Below are positions 1-11,765 of a stretch of 64,000 bases of DNA, in pieces; within the stretch, counting starts at the first letter, position 1; each line of letters begins with the position of its first letter. The notes under the pieces are model-generated. The model was given only the letters and a program-made list of their open reading frames with translations, had not been told where the DNA came from and made no database searches. Origin of the DNA: Neoceratodus forsteri (lineage: Eukaryota > Chordata > Ceratodontiformes > Ceratodontidae); NCBI GenBank assembly GCA_016271365.2, contig JADMNL010000028.1, positions 98,239,501 to 98,303,500 on the forward strand. Direction: 5' to 3'. The translations under genes and the position numbers were made by a program.

Positions 1-690
1 AGAGACTTTGAGAGTCGTCTGATCAAAGAGATGCTTTCTCTGTGGGAGTGCAAAGTCCAGAACCACTCCTTGCCACCCCAGGGGACCCACAGCCTGAACG
101 TTTCAACCGCACTTTGCTAGATATGCTAGGCACCCTGCACCCAAAGGACAAGCCTAGATGGAGCCAACAAATTAGCACCCTGGTACATGCTTATAACTGC
201 ACCAAAAGTGATGCCACTGGATTCTCCCCCACCGCCTGATGTTTGGAAGAGAAGCTCGACTACCAGTAGATGTGTGTTTGGGGTCTCTCCTGATGGGGTT
301 CAAGCTGACAACTATTTACAGTATGTGCAAAAGTTAAAGGCCCAGCTAACTCATGCGTACCAACTGGCTCAAACCATGGCTGCCAAAAGAAATCTGGCCA
401 ACAAAGAAAGGTATGATAAAAGGTGAAAGCACAGGAACTCCAGGAGGGAGATCGGTATTGCTAAGAAATCTGGGACTGCATGGCAAGCACAAGATTGCTG
501 ACAGATGGCACCATCTCCCCTACATTGTAGTGGGCAAACTAGATGATCTGCCAGTGTGTACAAAGTAAGGCCTGAGAATAATTCAAAAGATGTAAAAACA
601 ATGCATAGAAATCATTTACTGCCCATTGGACAAATCTTAATTGAGTCTGAGCCCCTAGAAGATGCCCCTCTGGACCAGTGACTAGAGCTG
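1..690 (+). pseudogene. Gypsy integrase C-terminal part, frameshifted
   Basis: Conceptual translation moves between frames. Frame 1 carries RDFESRLIKEM near position 1. Another frame from about 84 carries PERFNRTLLDML, the region that holds the last catalytic acid of retroviral-type DDE integrases. Frame 1 resumes near 240-426 with an alpha-helical, lysine-rich stretch. A further shift gives VLLRNLGLHGKHKIADRW, the GPY/F-like C-terminal domain. The remnant ends with a segment containing HRNHLLPIG near 600-640 and stops near 680. In an active element this protein would join the cDNA into the host chromosome. At least three frameshifts make it non-functional. The earlier catalytic residues lie upstream of the window. 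Confidence 0.8.
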
Positions 691-1017
691 CTGCTAAGAA
701 AAGATCAAGAAAGTCTGCACCTACAGATGCAAAGTTAAAGTGTTCCCTCCACAAGTCCCAGTTGAGCATGACTGTCAGTCCATATGGAAGAAAGTAGAGT
801 GACTTTGAATACTATCCTTCTTACGAACTGAGTCAATTGTTTGGGCAATCCCTAGTCAATACTGGAGACAAAGCTGGGCCTTCTGGACTGTCTAAGCCCC
901 AGCTTCATCCCTGGAGCCAATGCTCCCAGAAAGTGAAGTGCAAAGCATCAGATCAGATGAAATGGAATCATTGTGCATGGTTGAACTGTTTGAGCTTTCA
1001 GGGAGGAAAATGATAGA

Positions 1018-1501
1018 TTGGGGCAGACTGGTGATACACCGAACAAGAAGAGTATTTTGAGTGCCCTGACAGTCCACTGCCAGTGTCCGAGCTCTCCATG
1101 CGAGCCAAATGTTGTGGACTCAGAAACTGTAACTCCTGGAGCTGAAAGTGCCCCAAGTTTTAGCCTCTCTACCCCCATGGAGACTCCCCTGACAAGTGAG
1201 GACAATGCTGAAAATGAGGCTCAGAGTGCAGAGACTATAACAGTTCTCCCCTAGAAAGACTGGTCGAGCTGTAAAGCCTGTGGTGCACCTCAGTTATGAT
1301 TCACTTGGGAGGCCTGTGGACTTGCCTCTCAATGTTGTCCATAAAGGAGTGTATGTGTCCCCGAGCTCATTGCCCAAACTGAGCATCAGTGCTAACTCAA
1401 GTTACTTGTGTTGCCCTCTAGTATGGTGCCCTTGCCCCATCCAGCCCAAGGTAACTGATAGGGAAGGCCCCCTCTCTTCAGGTTTCATGTACAAGAGGTA
1501 A
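1018..1501 (+). pseudogene. C-terminal tail of the Gypsy polyprotein, decayed
   Basis: An open stretch rich in Ser, Pro, Thr and Glu (1018-1254, ending in a stop) continues after that stop into a block reading GRAVKPVVHLSYDSLGRP near 1265-1320. A basic block followed by VVHLSYD and a Gly/Pro turn is a recurring C-terminal feature of some vertebrate Gypsy polyproteins, as I recall from the family. The frame closes at 1501. Its place between integrase and LTR supports the assignment. The in-frame stop at 1252-1254 shows decay. No separate function can be claimed. Confidence 0.55.
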
Positions 1502-1698
1502 TAACTTGAGTTATGGTACAATGTGTATGTAATACTGTGTAAAGAGTGATACTGCAATGTTTCAGAAATGTGTTCTTGGTAAAATGATATATTGACTGAT
1601 GATTACATATGCGAGCCTAATGCAAATGTATATGGTTGCAGTTGAAACTTATGGGGTACTTGCTTGCGCGGACGTCAAGCTTTCCCAAGCCAGGAAGG

Positions 1699-3307
1699 TG
1701 TAACCCACTGCAACTGGGGTTCCCAAAGACTTCCAGGAGCTTGCTTGAATGCTCCAAGCCTGAATGGTGTTTGGCATTTAAGCCATTTATCAGTGAGTGT
1801 TTTAGAACCTCTGGTACTGTCTCTTTAAGAGCTGTCTGCTTGCAGACATAATTAGTTTGTATGGGGGACTGTGTGTTTCTTTGATTGAGTATCACTCAAG
1901 CTGCCAATTCACTTCATTTTGCAGTCACTAGGAGTGCAAAGGGAACCTATCTGAAAGATGTAACTGTTTGCCAGAAATTATTTAGAGTAATAATGAAATT
2001 ACAGTTTGTCTAACCTGCTTTCTTTGCAGTCAGAACTGTGTCTGCTAGTTCCCATTCTAGTTTTGAACTGCTGAACTGGACCAATCAGTGTGGGGTAAGC
2101 TAGCTCTAAAATGGTGCCTTGGACGAATCAGAACTTGGACTCATAATCTGAGCCAGCCACAAGAGGATTGTATGGGCAGTGACTCTGGGAGATGTAGTTT
2201 AGACTTCAGTGCCTTTTGGACCAACAGCAGCAGTCTATTGTGAGTGACAGCCAATCCAGTCAAGAACTGGGAGGAACTCAAAGGAAGTGCCGGTTTTGTC
2301 GGTTGGAGTTTCAGTTGAGCTTTGGCAGTGAAGAAGGAAGGAGCCCTGTGCTTTTTCAGTGTGCAGTTTTAGTCAAAACGTGTGTAAGGCCCAGAGTTCC
2401 GGTCTGCAGCTTGTGTAACAGCTTGTTAGGACTGAATCCGTCCTGTGAAAAGAATCAAAGGATCTCTGAAGAGTAGAAACCAGGCTCACCCTGTAGAAGA
2501 CTGGAGGAATTGCTGAAAATTGCACTTGGTCTGTCAGGAACTGAATCTGCTGTGTGTTCTCCCGGTATTGTGCAGTAATTGCGATCGGGATACAGATGCA
2601 GCCTGCCTGGTATAGTGCTTTCTTTATATGGATGTGTGAAGAGGTTTGTGTACCTCAAGTGAGCCCTGCTGACATTGAAGGACCCTATCTTATTTGGAGG
2701 TCGTGAGTACTAATTCAGGGTCGCTCCCTGTTGAATTGCCACATTAAATCCAAATGGAATTACTGTACTGCTGACTGTTTAATTCTCCTTTTCTCTGTGT
2801 AAGGGCCCCTACCAGCTGCCACGGTTTGGACTAGCCACTAGGGCTTGGGTACCCAGGGACAGTAACTGATAGGGATAGGCCTGTGCACAGAGCCATAGAT
2901 AGATTATTAGAGTGATAAGCTAATTAACCTGATTTCCCCTGTCCTTGTTATATCCCCTAAATAAATCAGAGCTGCTTGTTTCAGCAAAGTTATACTGCCT
3001 GAGGTATTTGTCTATGTTAAAGTACTGTACTGTGATTGTTGCACTGCATCTCATTTCACAGGAGGTCCCAGTGCGAACCAGACCTGGGGTAAGTGTATAC
3101 TGTGAAGGTAATTCTGATATATTGTGTGGGCCCCTAGTGGGAAGAAAGGGGGTTGCAGTGTCCCAGAGGGCTGTGACCAAGTTAGTTTAACTATTGCAAA
3201 CCCTGACCTCTGGGTGGAGGCACCGCCATTGGATCCAGGCCCCTCAACCTGTTAGTGGCAAATCAGGCAGGGTAGTAGCCCCTGGGATAGCGCCATCTAG
3301 GGTTACA
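1699..3307 (+). repeat. 3' LTR of the Gypsy element
   Basis: The LTR starts TGTAACCC (1699) and ends GGGTTACA (3300-3307), which are perfect 8-bp inverted termini of the TG...CA type. It has an AATAAA signal at 2960-2965 and, about 135 bp downstream, a GGGGTAAGTG motif. The antisense LTR at 46037-48009 has the same termini, the same AATAAATCAGA context and a matching GTAAGTG downstream, plus a shared block with TGTCTCTTTAAGAGCTG near 1815-1835. The two are therefore members of one LTR family. Length is 1609 bp. The flank after 3307 gives no clear target duplication because the 5' end is not in view. Confidence 0.8.
2960..2965 (+). promoter_or_regulatory. LTR polyadenylation signal
   Basis: AATAAA lies in the context AATAAATCAGA and is conserved in the antisense LTR copy at 46418-46423. 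Position late in the LTR fits a 3'-end processing signal. Confidence 0.55.
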
Positions 3308-4068
3308 TAACCATACAGTTTTTCCTTGCCATTTTGCTCCTTCTCTGCTTCTCCATCGTCTTTTATTTTGCCCTAGTTGCCCCTCGTCCCTTTCACCTTG
3401 TATGTTGCGTGTTAATCCTTGCTATGTAATGTAGGTTGCCTTAGCATGCTCCCTTGCAATCTGCCTACTCTAAGCTCACATATAAAGTAAATGTTGTATT
3501 TCCATAAATCCATAAGGACTTTTTTTTTAGAAATGCCAAGCCTTTGCCATTGTATGAGTCATAAAGAATGTTTTCAATGTCATGTCCAGATCTCCCATTG
3601 TCCTTTACTTTCTGTGAAACTGGTTCATATAAATTAGTTCAACACACATAGTTCCATTATCAGAGTTCGAGTAAGAGTCCCTGAAACAGTAAAACTGTCG
3701 GAGGAGACAAAGTCAGGCAGAAGATGAAGGTAGCAAGCACAGCTGAGTCATAGTTTAAATTCCCAAGTCTGCCTGCTGCAGAGGTAAAATAATACTCAGA
3801 GAAACTGTGCTGCATGCTACTAAAAGCAAAGCATCTGAGCAAGGCTGTCCTGCCCACGTCATTTGAACAATAATGGGATGCAGTGTAGGCATTCGCTAAT
3901 CTCGGCACTGTCCTGTCAGGCAGCGTAAAATAGTGACACATCAAAGAGTGCCGATATTAGCGTAATGCCAACCTTGTACTACATGATTGTTCATACCCCA
4001 AAGAACACCACACTACTGATTTACCAGGGATGTTTTACCCTAATTTTGTATACACATATACTGTATGG
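3308..4068. other. Unassigned intergenic sequence
   Basis: AT-rich sequence flanking the Gypsy LTR. I see short antisense open stretches (for example 3660-3944) with no recognisable motif, and nothing else I can support. Confidence 0.5.
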
Positions 4069-4227
4069 GATATACAATAGTCTGACTCAAAATATGCAGT
4101 GTATCTTCAAGTGTGAGGGTGTAGAACCATAACATACAAGTGCTGGAGCCACGTGTGAGTAATAAAGTCCTGTCCCCAACGCCAGTGATGATAAACTGTA
4201 TATTTTGAATCAGACCATTGTGTATTC
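4069..4227. mobile_element. Fold-back element with ~37-bp inverted arms
   Basis: The arm at 4069-4105 is imperfectly inverted at 4190-4227, with a loop of about 85 bp. Core matches are ACAATAGTCTGACTCAAAAT on the left and the complement of ATTTTGAATCAGACCATTGT on the right. This architecture fits a small non-autonomous DNA transposon (MITE). Ends and target duplication were not resolved. Confidence 0.5.
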
Positions 4228-6189
4228 AACTTATACAACAGCAGTTTACTAGTTATAGAGCACCTTTTAAATGTGCTCTTTTATGAAACATAACTGCTTC
4301 TGTTTGATTTCAACTGTTGGCGTCACCGCTGCACTTGGCTATCATGATGTCATCAGTATTATGAATGCTGTACTCTTATTGGTTCAGTATGCACTGTGAC
4401 ATACCCTACTTTGCCTGATAATATTATCTTGCTATGTTGGGTCAAGATAACACTTCATATCTTACTGCTTATCAGTATACATGTGTTGTATACCTATATA
4501 TACTCTTATATGATTTATTTAAAATTAGTAATCTGGAAAGCCATGCTAAAATGAGGCCTATTTCAAGTGCAGGCTGTGGTGCATTTTCACAGAGGAATGC
4601 AGGTAAGGAAAGTAAAATGAAATAAAAACAATATTCAAATTCAATGGATTGCTGAATCTGTGCAAAATGTAATACACAGTGGCTAAAGTAATCTGTACAA
4701 TAAGATACTGAGCAAAGACTCAAAAACCCAAAGCATACGTTGCAAAGTACACTGTACAGAACCAAAACCTGTGCAAAATTCAGAATTAGTGGTTAGGATG
4801 ATTGTGCAAAATAATACACTAGGGGCAGTATAGATGCACAAGGAAGAAATATTGGGCCCAGAAGAGGAAGGGAAGGGTTTGCTATAGCAGGTACAGGAAG
4901 GGAAGAATGTGCCGAGGAGTCATTTGAGGAGAGGTACAAATGGGGTAAGTGGATGTGTATGGAAGTCTGTTCCAGAAGCTTGGGAGAAGGCCAGAGAATA
5001 CAGATTGGCCTATGGAGGTTTTGCAGTGGTAGAGATGGAGTGAGCATCAGAGGAATGGAAACTGTAGGAAGGCAGGCTGAGGGAGAGGAGGTGGAGAGAT
5101 AGGTGGTTGGAAGAGGTACCAAAGTATAAAGAGGAGCAGTGAGAAAAACACCAAGATTCGAGAGAGAGGGAAGGAGAGGCTCAGGTATAGGAAACACTGA
5201 TAGGTACGAAGAGGAGAGTTAGTGGCAAAGTGGAAGGAGTGAAAGACAGGAGGGACCAGTCTGGTTAGGTGGACTTGGATGCAATGCTGTAGACCACATC
5301 CACATAACCAAACCGTGCTAAGATCACCTTAAGGACAATCTCAAGGCAGACTGGGAGTTGGAGGTGGGACTTGTGGTATAGCTTGCCAAGCTTAGGCGGC
5401 CTTTTGTGGGAATATCGTCAATGGTAGCAGTTCAAGCAACCTGGCCTGTCATATGGTGGCTGCAGTACTGATTGCAGCACTGCCCTCTTCCAGCTGGGAC
5501 ATGCTGCCAGTGGTGCCGTATTCCCCAACACAGCTACCCCCACCCTACAACCTGTGTTGTCAACATGGAAGCACAGTGCATTTCCACTGAGCCAATTTGC
5601 TGCTGTCATAACTTTCTTTTTATGTTTTCCCCCACAAAGCTCTTTGTCCCCAATTGCCTCGTCAAACACCTGCTTCAGGCATATATCCTGGCAACCCCAG
5701 TCCAAACCGTCACTCCCCTGTTGTCACACTACTGGGGGAATCCACGAGAAGGGACCTGAAGACACTAGCACCCTCATTAATGGCGGCTTGTGCTCATTAT
5801 TTCTTACAATTTTCTCCCTTGCCTCACCCCTCTCCAGGCATCCAGGTGTGGATGTGAATCCTCACACACATCTTCTCGGTCACACATAGCAAAACACAAA
5901 CTTCAGCTCGGGAACCAAGGTATCTTCCTCCCTGGCTGGGCAGCTGCCCCACTAGCACTTTCCCAGCCCCTGGCCAGCGTGTACTATTTGCAGTAGTACA
6001 CACTCAGCAGAGCTCAGTTGGTGGCTGGCCACAGTAGTGAGAGGTGGGCTGTGCAAGTCACCGGGCTGGAGTGCGGGTTGGGGAGGTGGGGTGGTCTGGC
6101 ACTGCTGGGTGGGGGGTAGAGGCCACTAGACTACCAGGACTAAAAAGTGGACTGCAGGTTTTCTTTATTACCCTGCCATACTACTCTGT
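4228..6189. other. Unassigned sequence, purine-rich block at 4.8-5.3 kb
   Basis: The stretch 4850-5230 is strongly purine-rich on the plus strand, which leaves a 134-codon antisense open frame (4793-5197) made mostly of Leu, Pro, Ser and Thr. That composition is expected from purine bias and shows no domain I recognise. Sequence at 5400-6000 is more GC-rich and has overlapping short open frames, none with a recognisable motif. Confidence 0.4.
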
Positions 6190-6430
6190 GGGTTATGTGG
6201 TGCAGGAATCAGGATCTGGTTCGGGTCCGGGGCACCGATAGCCCTGCAGGGCATTTCTGTCAGTGGGTATGGGGCTGGGGTCCCTTAGCCCTGCAGAGAC
6301 ATTATAAGCAGGAATCTGGGCTGGCAGGGTGTCAGATAACCCTACTGGGGCTTCACTTATAGTACTCAGGGCTTGGGGGCGATAGCCCTGTGGGAGACAT
6401 TTATCATTGGGAATTGGGGCATGGAGGGAC
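6190..6430 (+). repeat. Degenerate ~49-bp minisatellite
   Basis: Units begin with variants of ATAGCCCTG and continue through a G-rich half; copies start near 6238, 6286, 6337 and 6380, spaced about 45-50 bp. About four to five units are visible, well diverged from one another. Confidence 0.6.
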
Positions 6431-6879
6431 ATGAGCCTGAACAATGGGCTGAGGCACATTAGTACAACCCCGGTGGATGCAAAGTACACTTACATCTGGT
6501 GTAAATGTACTCGACGGATGTCTCCAGGGCTGCTTGAACTGCAGACTTGGGACGTGGCAGCCGCCTTCCAGAATAGGTCGCAACCATGCTGTAAACCCCT
6601 TGTGCCATGTTGCAGGAGGTTTATGGTGCACACTGTGGCCTAAGTCCACTTTGGCGCAAGCAGCCTGCAACATGTTGCAGACTACTTTTCAGAATTCCAA
6701 ATGTTGCAACTCATGGCGCAAAGTGCTACTTGTGCCATTCTGGTTGGCACAAGTCATTTTGCACCGTGCATAACCTTTGTAGAATTAGGCCCTGTGTTCC
6801 ACACAAATGTTAATCCTTACCCTTCCTGAAATTTATGCTACACTAGTTAAGCCCTATAACACTCACCAACATTTGTACA
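6431..6879. other. Unassigned repeat-like sequence
   Basis: Contains several copies of the short word TTGCA/TGCAAC (6600-6770) and ends with TAGAATTAGGCCC near 6781, a phrase I associate with dispersed repeats in amphibians. I cannot define ends or a family. Confidence 0.3.
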
Positions 6880-6899
6880 CCAGACAAGATCTTTAAATC

Positions 6900-7500
6900 A
6901 AGTCAAATTAGTGGAACTTGAGGCTAAATGTAAAGCATTAAATATAGGCATGGTGGGAATAACTGAAACCTGGTGGAATGCATCTTCTACTTGGTCCAGA
7001 GAATTCCAAATTATAAGCTATATTACAAAATAGAACTGATAAACAAGGTGGTGGGGTTTGCTTGTATACGAAACGACACCCACTCTTTTGAAGTACACTC
7101 TTCCTACTCCTTGGAAGTATTTGGGTCAAAATTCTTTTAAAGGGCATTCATATATAACCATCGAAAATATATACAGACCTCCATCCGGTAATTCTGATTA
7201 CTCAACTAATATGTTTAAAGAGGTTTCAACTTTCTCAGAATCTCAGGATACTGTAATATTTGGTGACTTCAACTTGCCTCACATTAATTGGGACTCACTC
7301 TCTGGACATTCATTTGTTGAGAAAGGACTAATAGATGTGATAACCAGTATCAGACTACAACAACTTATTTCTGAACCTACTAGAGGTTCTAATATTTGGA
7401 TTTATTATTTACAAACATAGAGCAACAAATTAGCAACCTCCAAATTTGGGACCCACTTGGAGCCAGTGATCACTCTTTCATCCTTTCGAAATTCAACAGG
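6900..7500 (+). pseudogene. LINE endonuclease remnant
   Basis: Frames 6900-7020 read KCKALNIGMVGITETWW, the E(T)W motif of AP-like LINE endonucleases. A second frame (7058-7420) reads YRPPSG then VIFGDFNLPHINWDS, the GDFN catalytic-site motif, and a third reads ASDHSFI near 7462-7485, the SDH motif. All three motif groups are in the right order. The enzyme would nick target DNA to start reverse transcription. At least two frameshifts break it. Confidence 0.8.
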
Positions 7501-8089
7501 TTAAAATTATACAGAGGAAGTCAGTCTGCACAAAATATAATAAAGCCAACTTCTCTGAAATTAATAAATATATAGAAAGCCTAAATTGGAATCCATCCTC
7601 CTTAATCGTACAACACAACAAGCAGGATATTTTAAAATATTGTACTCCATTTGGAGAATATTTTCATTCCATCTAAAAGGAAATTTAATAATAAGGTAAA
7701 ATTCCCTTGGTTTAACAAGTCCATTGAAAACCAGATTAAAACAGCAATTAAATTTTCAGGAAACTTAAAAAGCTCTCTTCCATATAAAACAACCATATTA
7801 CACAAATATAGATTAGCTGTTAAAAACTTGAAAAACTTTATTAAATTGTCAAAAACAAGTTGGAATTCAAATTAACACATACAAAAAACTGTTATAAATG
7901 TCTCTTCTCTTATATAATAATAAAAAGGGTACATCAAGGACTATCGGTCCTATTATAATAAATGGTTCTCCTCTATCCGATATAGAAACATCAAACCTCT
8001 TTATTAAGTTCTTTTGTTCTGTTTCTCTCAACAATCATTTCTTAATCCAGTTTAACCTCAACATACAGACATTCATAGATACAATCCAG

Positions 8090-9563
8090 CTGATATCCTA
8101 CAGGCCTTCAAAAAATAAAAAGACCACTAGCCAGGGTCCAGGCAGTATTCATCCCTGGTTTCTGATTGAAACCTCTACAAATATTTCTATACCTCTGTCA
8201 ATTATCTTTAACAAATCCCTACAAGAAATGACTGTACCAGATGACTGGCGCTCAGCAATTGTTACCCCTATATTCAAAAAGGTAATAGAAGTTCTGTGCA
8301 GAATTATCATCCCATTAGTCTGACCTCAGTGGCCGGCAAATGAATGGAATGGGTAATGAAGACCTGATCGAACAGGAATGTAAAAATTGGGTATCCATGA
8401 CCCATTCCAGCATGGGTTTACTTCCAAATACTCTTGTACTACTAATTTGATATCCTTGTATAACAATATAAGTGCTTTACTAGATGTGGGTATCTCTTCC
8501 AATGTCATTCTCTTGGATTTCAGTAGAGCATTTGACAAAGTATCACATGAAAAATTGATCACCAAAATGTATAACTTAGGCATGTCATCTTATATTGTTC
8601 ATTGGATTTCCAATTGGCTGACAAATGAACAGGAGGTTAGAATAAATGATGCCTTGTCTGACCAGAGTAAGTAACAAGTGGTGTGCCTCAGGGGTCAGTC
8701 CTGGGACCAACATTGTTCAACCTTTTCATTAGTGATTTATAAACTGGGCCTAACAATTTCATGGTTAAATTCCAGATGATACCAAACTGGGGGCAAGGCA
8801 AATAATCATGATAGTATTTTCTCATTAAAGGAGGACTTGGAAAAATGAGTACTTTGGGCTAATCATAATCATATGCAATTCAATCAAGATAAATGTATTG
8901 TATTACATTTTGGTAACAAAATCCTCATACAGTATATCATATTAATGGACTTCCACATCACTGATCCAACTGTGAGAAAGATTTAGGTGACCGTATTAAC
9001 AACAGATTACGCCAAGGAACACTGTGTTAAACTGCTGGTATGACCAATAGACTCTTGAGGCAAATAAATGAATTTTTATAAATCACACTGAACAATGTCT
9101 TATCCTGCCTTATAGGGCATGTATTAAACCTTACCTCGACTATAGTGCCCCTTCTAGAACCCAAGCCTAAAAGGATATTATCATACTGGAACAAGTCCAG
9201 AGGAGAGCAAGTAAAATGATTCCCAGATTAGCTAATCTGGACTACAAACAAGATTACTAGCTACTGGTCTCTTCTCTCTTCAAAATAGGAGATTAAGAGG
9301 CTATATGCTCATGGTTTTAACTTAATAAATTCACCAGATCTCATGGAACAATGTGGTCTAACCTTCTCAAAAGGAGTCATGTCTCTAGACTGCATAACAA
9401 ACAGCTTGAGGTCAAAAGCTATAAAACTAGTAAGAAGGGAAGCTTCTTCTCAGTAAGGGCTCCTTGCATATGGAACGCCCTGCCACAAGATCTAGTTGAG
9501 GCACCAAGTATTATAACTTTCAAAAATAAATTAGATATTTGGATACGGATAACTACTAAATAA
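8090..9563 (+). pseudogene. LINE reverse transcriptase remnant
   Basis: Order of motifs: GPGSIHPWFLIE (8140), VPDDWRSAIVTPIFKK (8235-8283, fingers region), HPISLTSVAGK (8310), FQHGFTSKYSCTTNL (8398), VILLDFSRAFDKVSH (8500-8550, the first catalytic Asp motif), then after a stop GVPQGSVLGPTLFNLFISD (8680-8740). The YADD-type box near 8770 is damaged (reads DDTKLG). The C-terminal part 9351-9563 reads FFSVRAPCIWNALPQDLV, a conserved ending in CR1/L2/Jockey-type elements. Stops and frameshifts are spread throughout. Confidence 0.8.
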
Positions 9564-9654
9564 TGTCCCACATTGTGTGGGAACAACCGATGGCTACGCC
9601 TTCTTCTGTTCTATTGTACCAAGTAATACCAAGTAATAGCACTTCTCGTGGAAA

Positions 9655-9946
9655 TCTGAGCCTCTATACCTCCCAAAATTAGCATTCCACTTTATTTTGA
9701 AACTTACATCCTTAGCCATTCCTAATAATTTATTTGTTCCCAAAATTTGACATTTCATTCTACTGAAATGTGTGCTCTCAACTCTCCTGAAATATGCACT
9801 CCTCACCTCTCCAAAAGTTTGCACTCCTTACTATTCCTAAAATGTGTGCTTCTCACTTTTCCTAAAATTTGCATGTCTCACCATTTGTAAAATATGTGTC
9901 CCTCCTCATTTCAAAATGTATGCTTCTCACCACCTCCAAAGAATCT
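9655..9946 (+). repeat. Degenerate 24-25-bp minisatellite
   Basis: From about 9765 seven units can be read with lengths of 24 or 25 bp, each of the form AAAAT(G/A)TGTGC followed by a CTCAC/TTCC half. Earlier, more diverged units reach back to about 9655. The array starts within 20 bp of the LINE 3' end at 9640. Confidence 0.65.
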
Positions 9947-10370
9947 GAAAGAGAATAAAAGGCAGCTTTAAGGTATGTTGCTAATTACAGCTTGCCCTCA
10001 GTGACATCATTTTCTGTTTCAAGACTTTATGAAATGGCTGCTGCTATGATTCCATTTACAGATGATTTAGATATTCATATCTTGGGACTACTGATTCCTA
10101 CAGGTAAGTCCAATACCCTGTTTGAAAAATATTTTCACGGACTTTCATTGCTTGGGTGACCCTGCAATGTTTACTTCTTTAAAGACAGTAGAGTGGCAGC
10201 CTATCAAGCTTGAAAACTAAATATGTAACTTCAGGATTTAGATGGTAATGTTTGAATCAGGTTCTAGTGTTGGAGGAAGAATTAATTTTCTTTATAAACT
10301 GTATAGCATTTTTAGTAAACGGTTTGGTCTTATACATGGATATTGATTTGCTCAATATTTATGTACCACA
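9947..10370. other. Unassigned sequence
   Basis: I see no coding motif, SINE or inverted repeat that I can support here. Confidence 0.5.
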
Positions 10371-10483
10371 GATCAAAAGTTGTTGTAGTGCAGTTCACAG
10401 GTCAAAAAGTTGTAGTACAGTTCAAAGGTCAAAAGTTGAAATACAGTTCAAATCAACTCAAACAGTTTTGTGGTACAGTTCAA
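10371..10483 (+). repeat. Short tandem repeat of ~27-30 bp, four copies
   Basis: Four units start near 10371, 10400, 10427 and 10453. Each ends in ACAGTTCA(A/C) and the first three begin GGTCAAAAGTTG or close variants. Unit lengths are 29, 27, 26 and about 31 bp. Confidence 0.65.
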
Positions 10484-11249
10484 TAAAACTACATACAGGA
10501 ACTGCATATTCAGTGATTGCTGTGTTCTCTACTTCAGTTGTGAATGCAAACTGTGTTTTAGTTTAGTGTAAGTCTATTCAAACGTCACACTGATATCTAC
10601 ATGTTTCTTGAAATTCTAGAACCAGATATCATAAAAATAAAATGTGAACAACTATGCTCAATGCAGCAAGTTTTTTCATCTTGGGATTTTGAAGAACACT
10701 GAGACATCTCAAGCTTAGCTCTCGAGTTCTGTAGTGTCTTCAGAACCCTTAGATGGAAACACAGCCTTGTTGTGCATAGTTGCCCATACATTATTCTATA
10801 TGTGAAGAGCTAAATTTTCAGGAAGGGTGAGCTGCCCTACAGAAAATAAAACATAAGCAAGTGGCATGCTGGGGATCAGAATCAACATATAAGTCAGTTA
10901 AACAAACGAGGGGAAAAAAGCATCAACCATACCAACAAGGAAAAGAGCCTTAAATGTATCCTCACCAATACAGTAAATCAAAATAACAAAATGGTGGAGT
11001 TAAAAGCATCCTACATCTGATAAAAATATTAAAATCTTCACCCTGAAACTTGTCTGAAGCTGGCTTGTGTTGTCTCTCTCCATTTTTGGCAGTATAACAA
11101 ATGCTTAGACATCTTTGTGTTTTTAAGACTGTAACCATTGTTGACCTTTGTATGTATATTACCCTACATCCTTTGACGTGGAACTTTTGTAAATGAGCAG
11201 TTCCTGCTCAAAGGTATTTGTAATCCTAAAATTAATAAAATAAATAGAA
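10484..11249. other. Unassigned AT-rich sequence
   Basis: No recognisable coding motif. It ends in an A-rich stretch with AATAAAATAAATAG (11235-11248) immediately before the LINE endonuclease remnant, so part may be the 3' end of another element or UTR of the next LINE. Confidence 0.35.
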
Positions 11250-11256
11250 AAAATTA

Positions 11257-11765
11257 AAAATTGAAATGATAACTGAAACCTGGTGGACAGAAGAGGACAG
11301 TTGGGATAAGAGCATCCTAGGGTATGCAATGATAAGTTTTAAAAGACAGAATAAGAAAGGTGGTGGTATTGTAATTTATGTTTCTAAATCAATAAAAATT
11401 ACAGATATTTCATCTAAAATTAAAAAGGCTACTGTTAATACCGAAACAAGCTGGTTACAAGTAAACCATGGCACATCAGAGGCATTTATTGTAGGTCTAT
11501 GTTACAGGCCACCAGACATAATAGAAGAGACAAATCATGAACTGGTGGACAAACTTTTGCAAGCAATAGAGATATTGATTGAAAAATAACAAAGCTACTT
11601 CCAAACAAAGTGCAACATTTTTAGATTCATATCTAGAGAATAATTTACAGCAGCATGTAAAGGGTCCAACAAGAGGGCTTAATGTTTAGGCGTCATACAT
11701 ATCACCAACTGTGAAACAACAGCACCATTGAGTAATAGTGACCATGCATGCACATTATTTTCTAT
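11257..11765 (+). pseudogene. LINE endonuclease remnant, second copy
   Basis: The frame 11266-11589 reads MITETWWTEEDSWDKSILGY, then GGGIVIYV and LCYRPPD, which are the endonuclease motifs also seen in the element at 6.9 kb. After the stop at 11587-11589 the reading continues in another frame with QQHVKGPTRG near 11650-11680, the region between the GDFN and SDH motifs, though GDFN itself is lost. Cut off at about 11765 by repeat sequence. Confidence 0.75.

Larger units (their letters stand above)
1..3307 (+). mobile_element. Ty3/Gypsy LTR retrotransposon, 3' part
   Basis: The window opens inside the integrase region of a Ty3/Gypsy-type element and runs through its 3' LTR. The order seen is integrase C-terminal half, a poorly conserved downstream segment, a short conserved C-terminal block, about 195 bp of non-coding sequence, then an LTR from 1699 to 3307. 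The 5' part (gag, protease, reverse transcriptase, 5' LTR) lies outside the window. The coding part is broken by several frameshifts and stops, so this is a dead copy. A second LTR of the same family lies antisense at 46037-48009. Assignment to Ty3/Gypsy rests on the integrase motif and LTR termini as seen here; I could not compare to a library. Confidence 0.85.
6880..9640 (+). mobile_element. CR1/L2-type LINE, decayed, 5'-truncated
   Basis: A non-LTR retrotransposon with an AP-type endonuclease part (about 6900-7500), a linker (7650-7875), a reverse transcriptase part (about 8100-9000) and a conserved C-terminal part (9351-9563). The coding sequence stops at 9561-9563 and is followed by about 75 bp ending in two short direct repeats of TACCAAGTAA (9616-9638). 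Short terminal repeats at the 3' end are typical of CR1 and L2 clades, which supports the clade. Many stops and frameshifts show it is inactive. No ORF1 is seen, so the copy is 5'-truncated. Confidence 0.8.

Noticed and set aside
4793..5197. 134-codon antisense frame as a secreted or membrane protein
   Set aside because: Its Leu/Pro/Ser/Thr composition follows from a purine-rich plus strand; no signal, domain or partner gene is visible.
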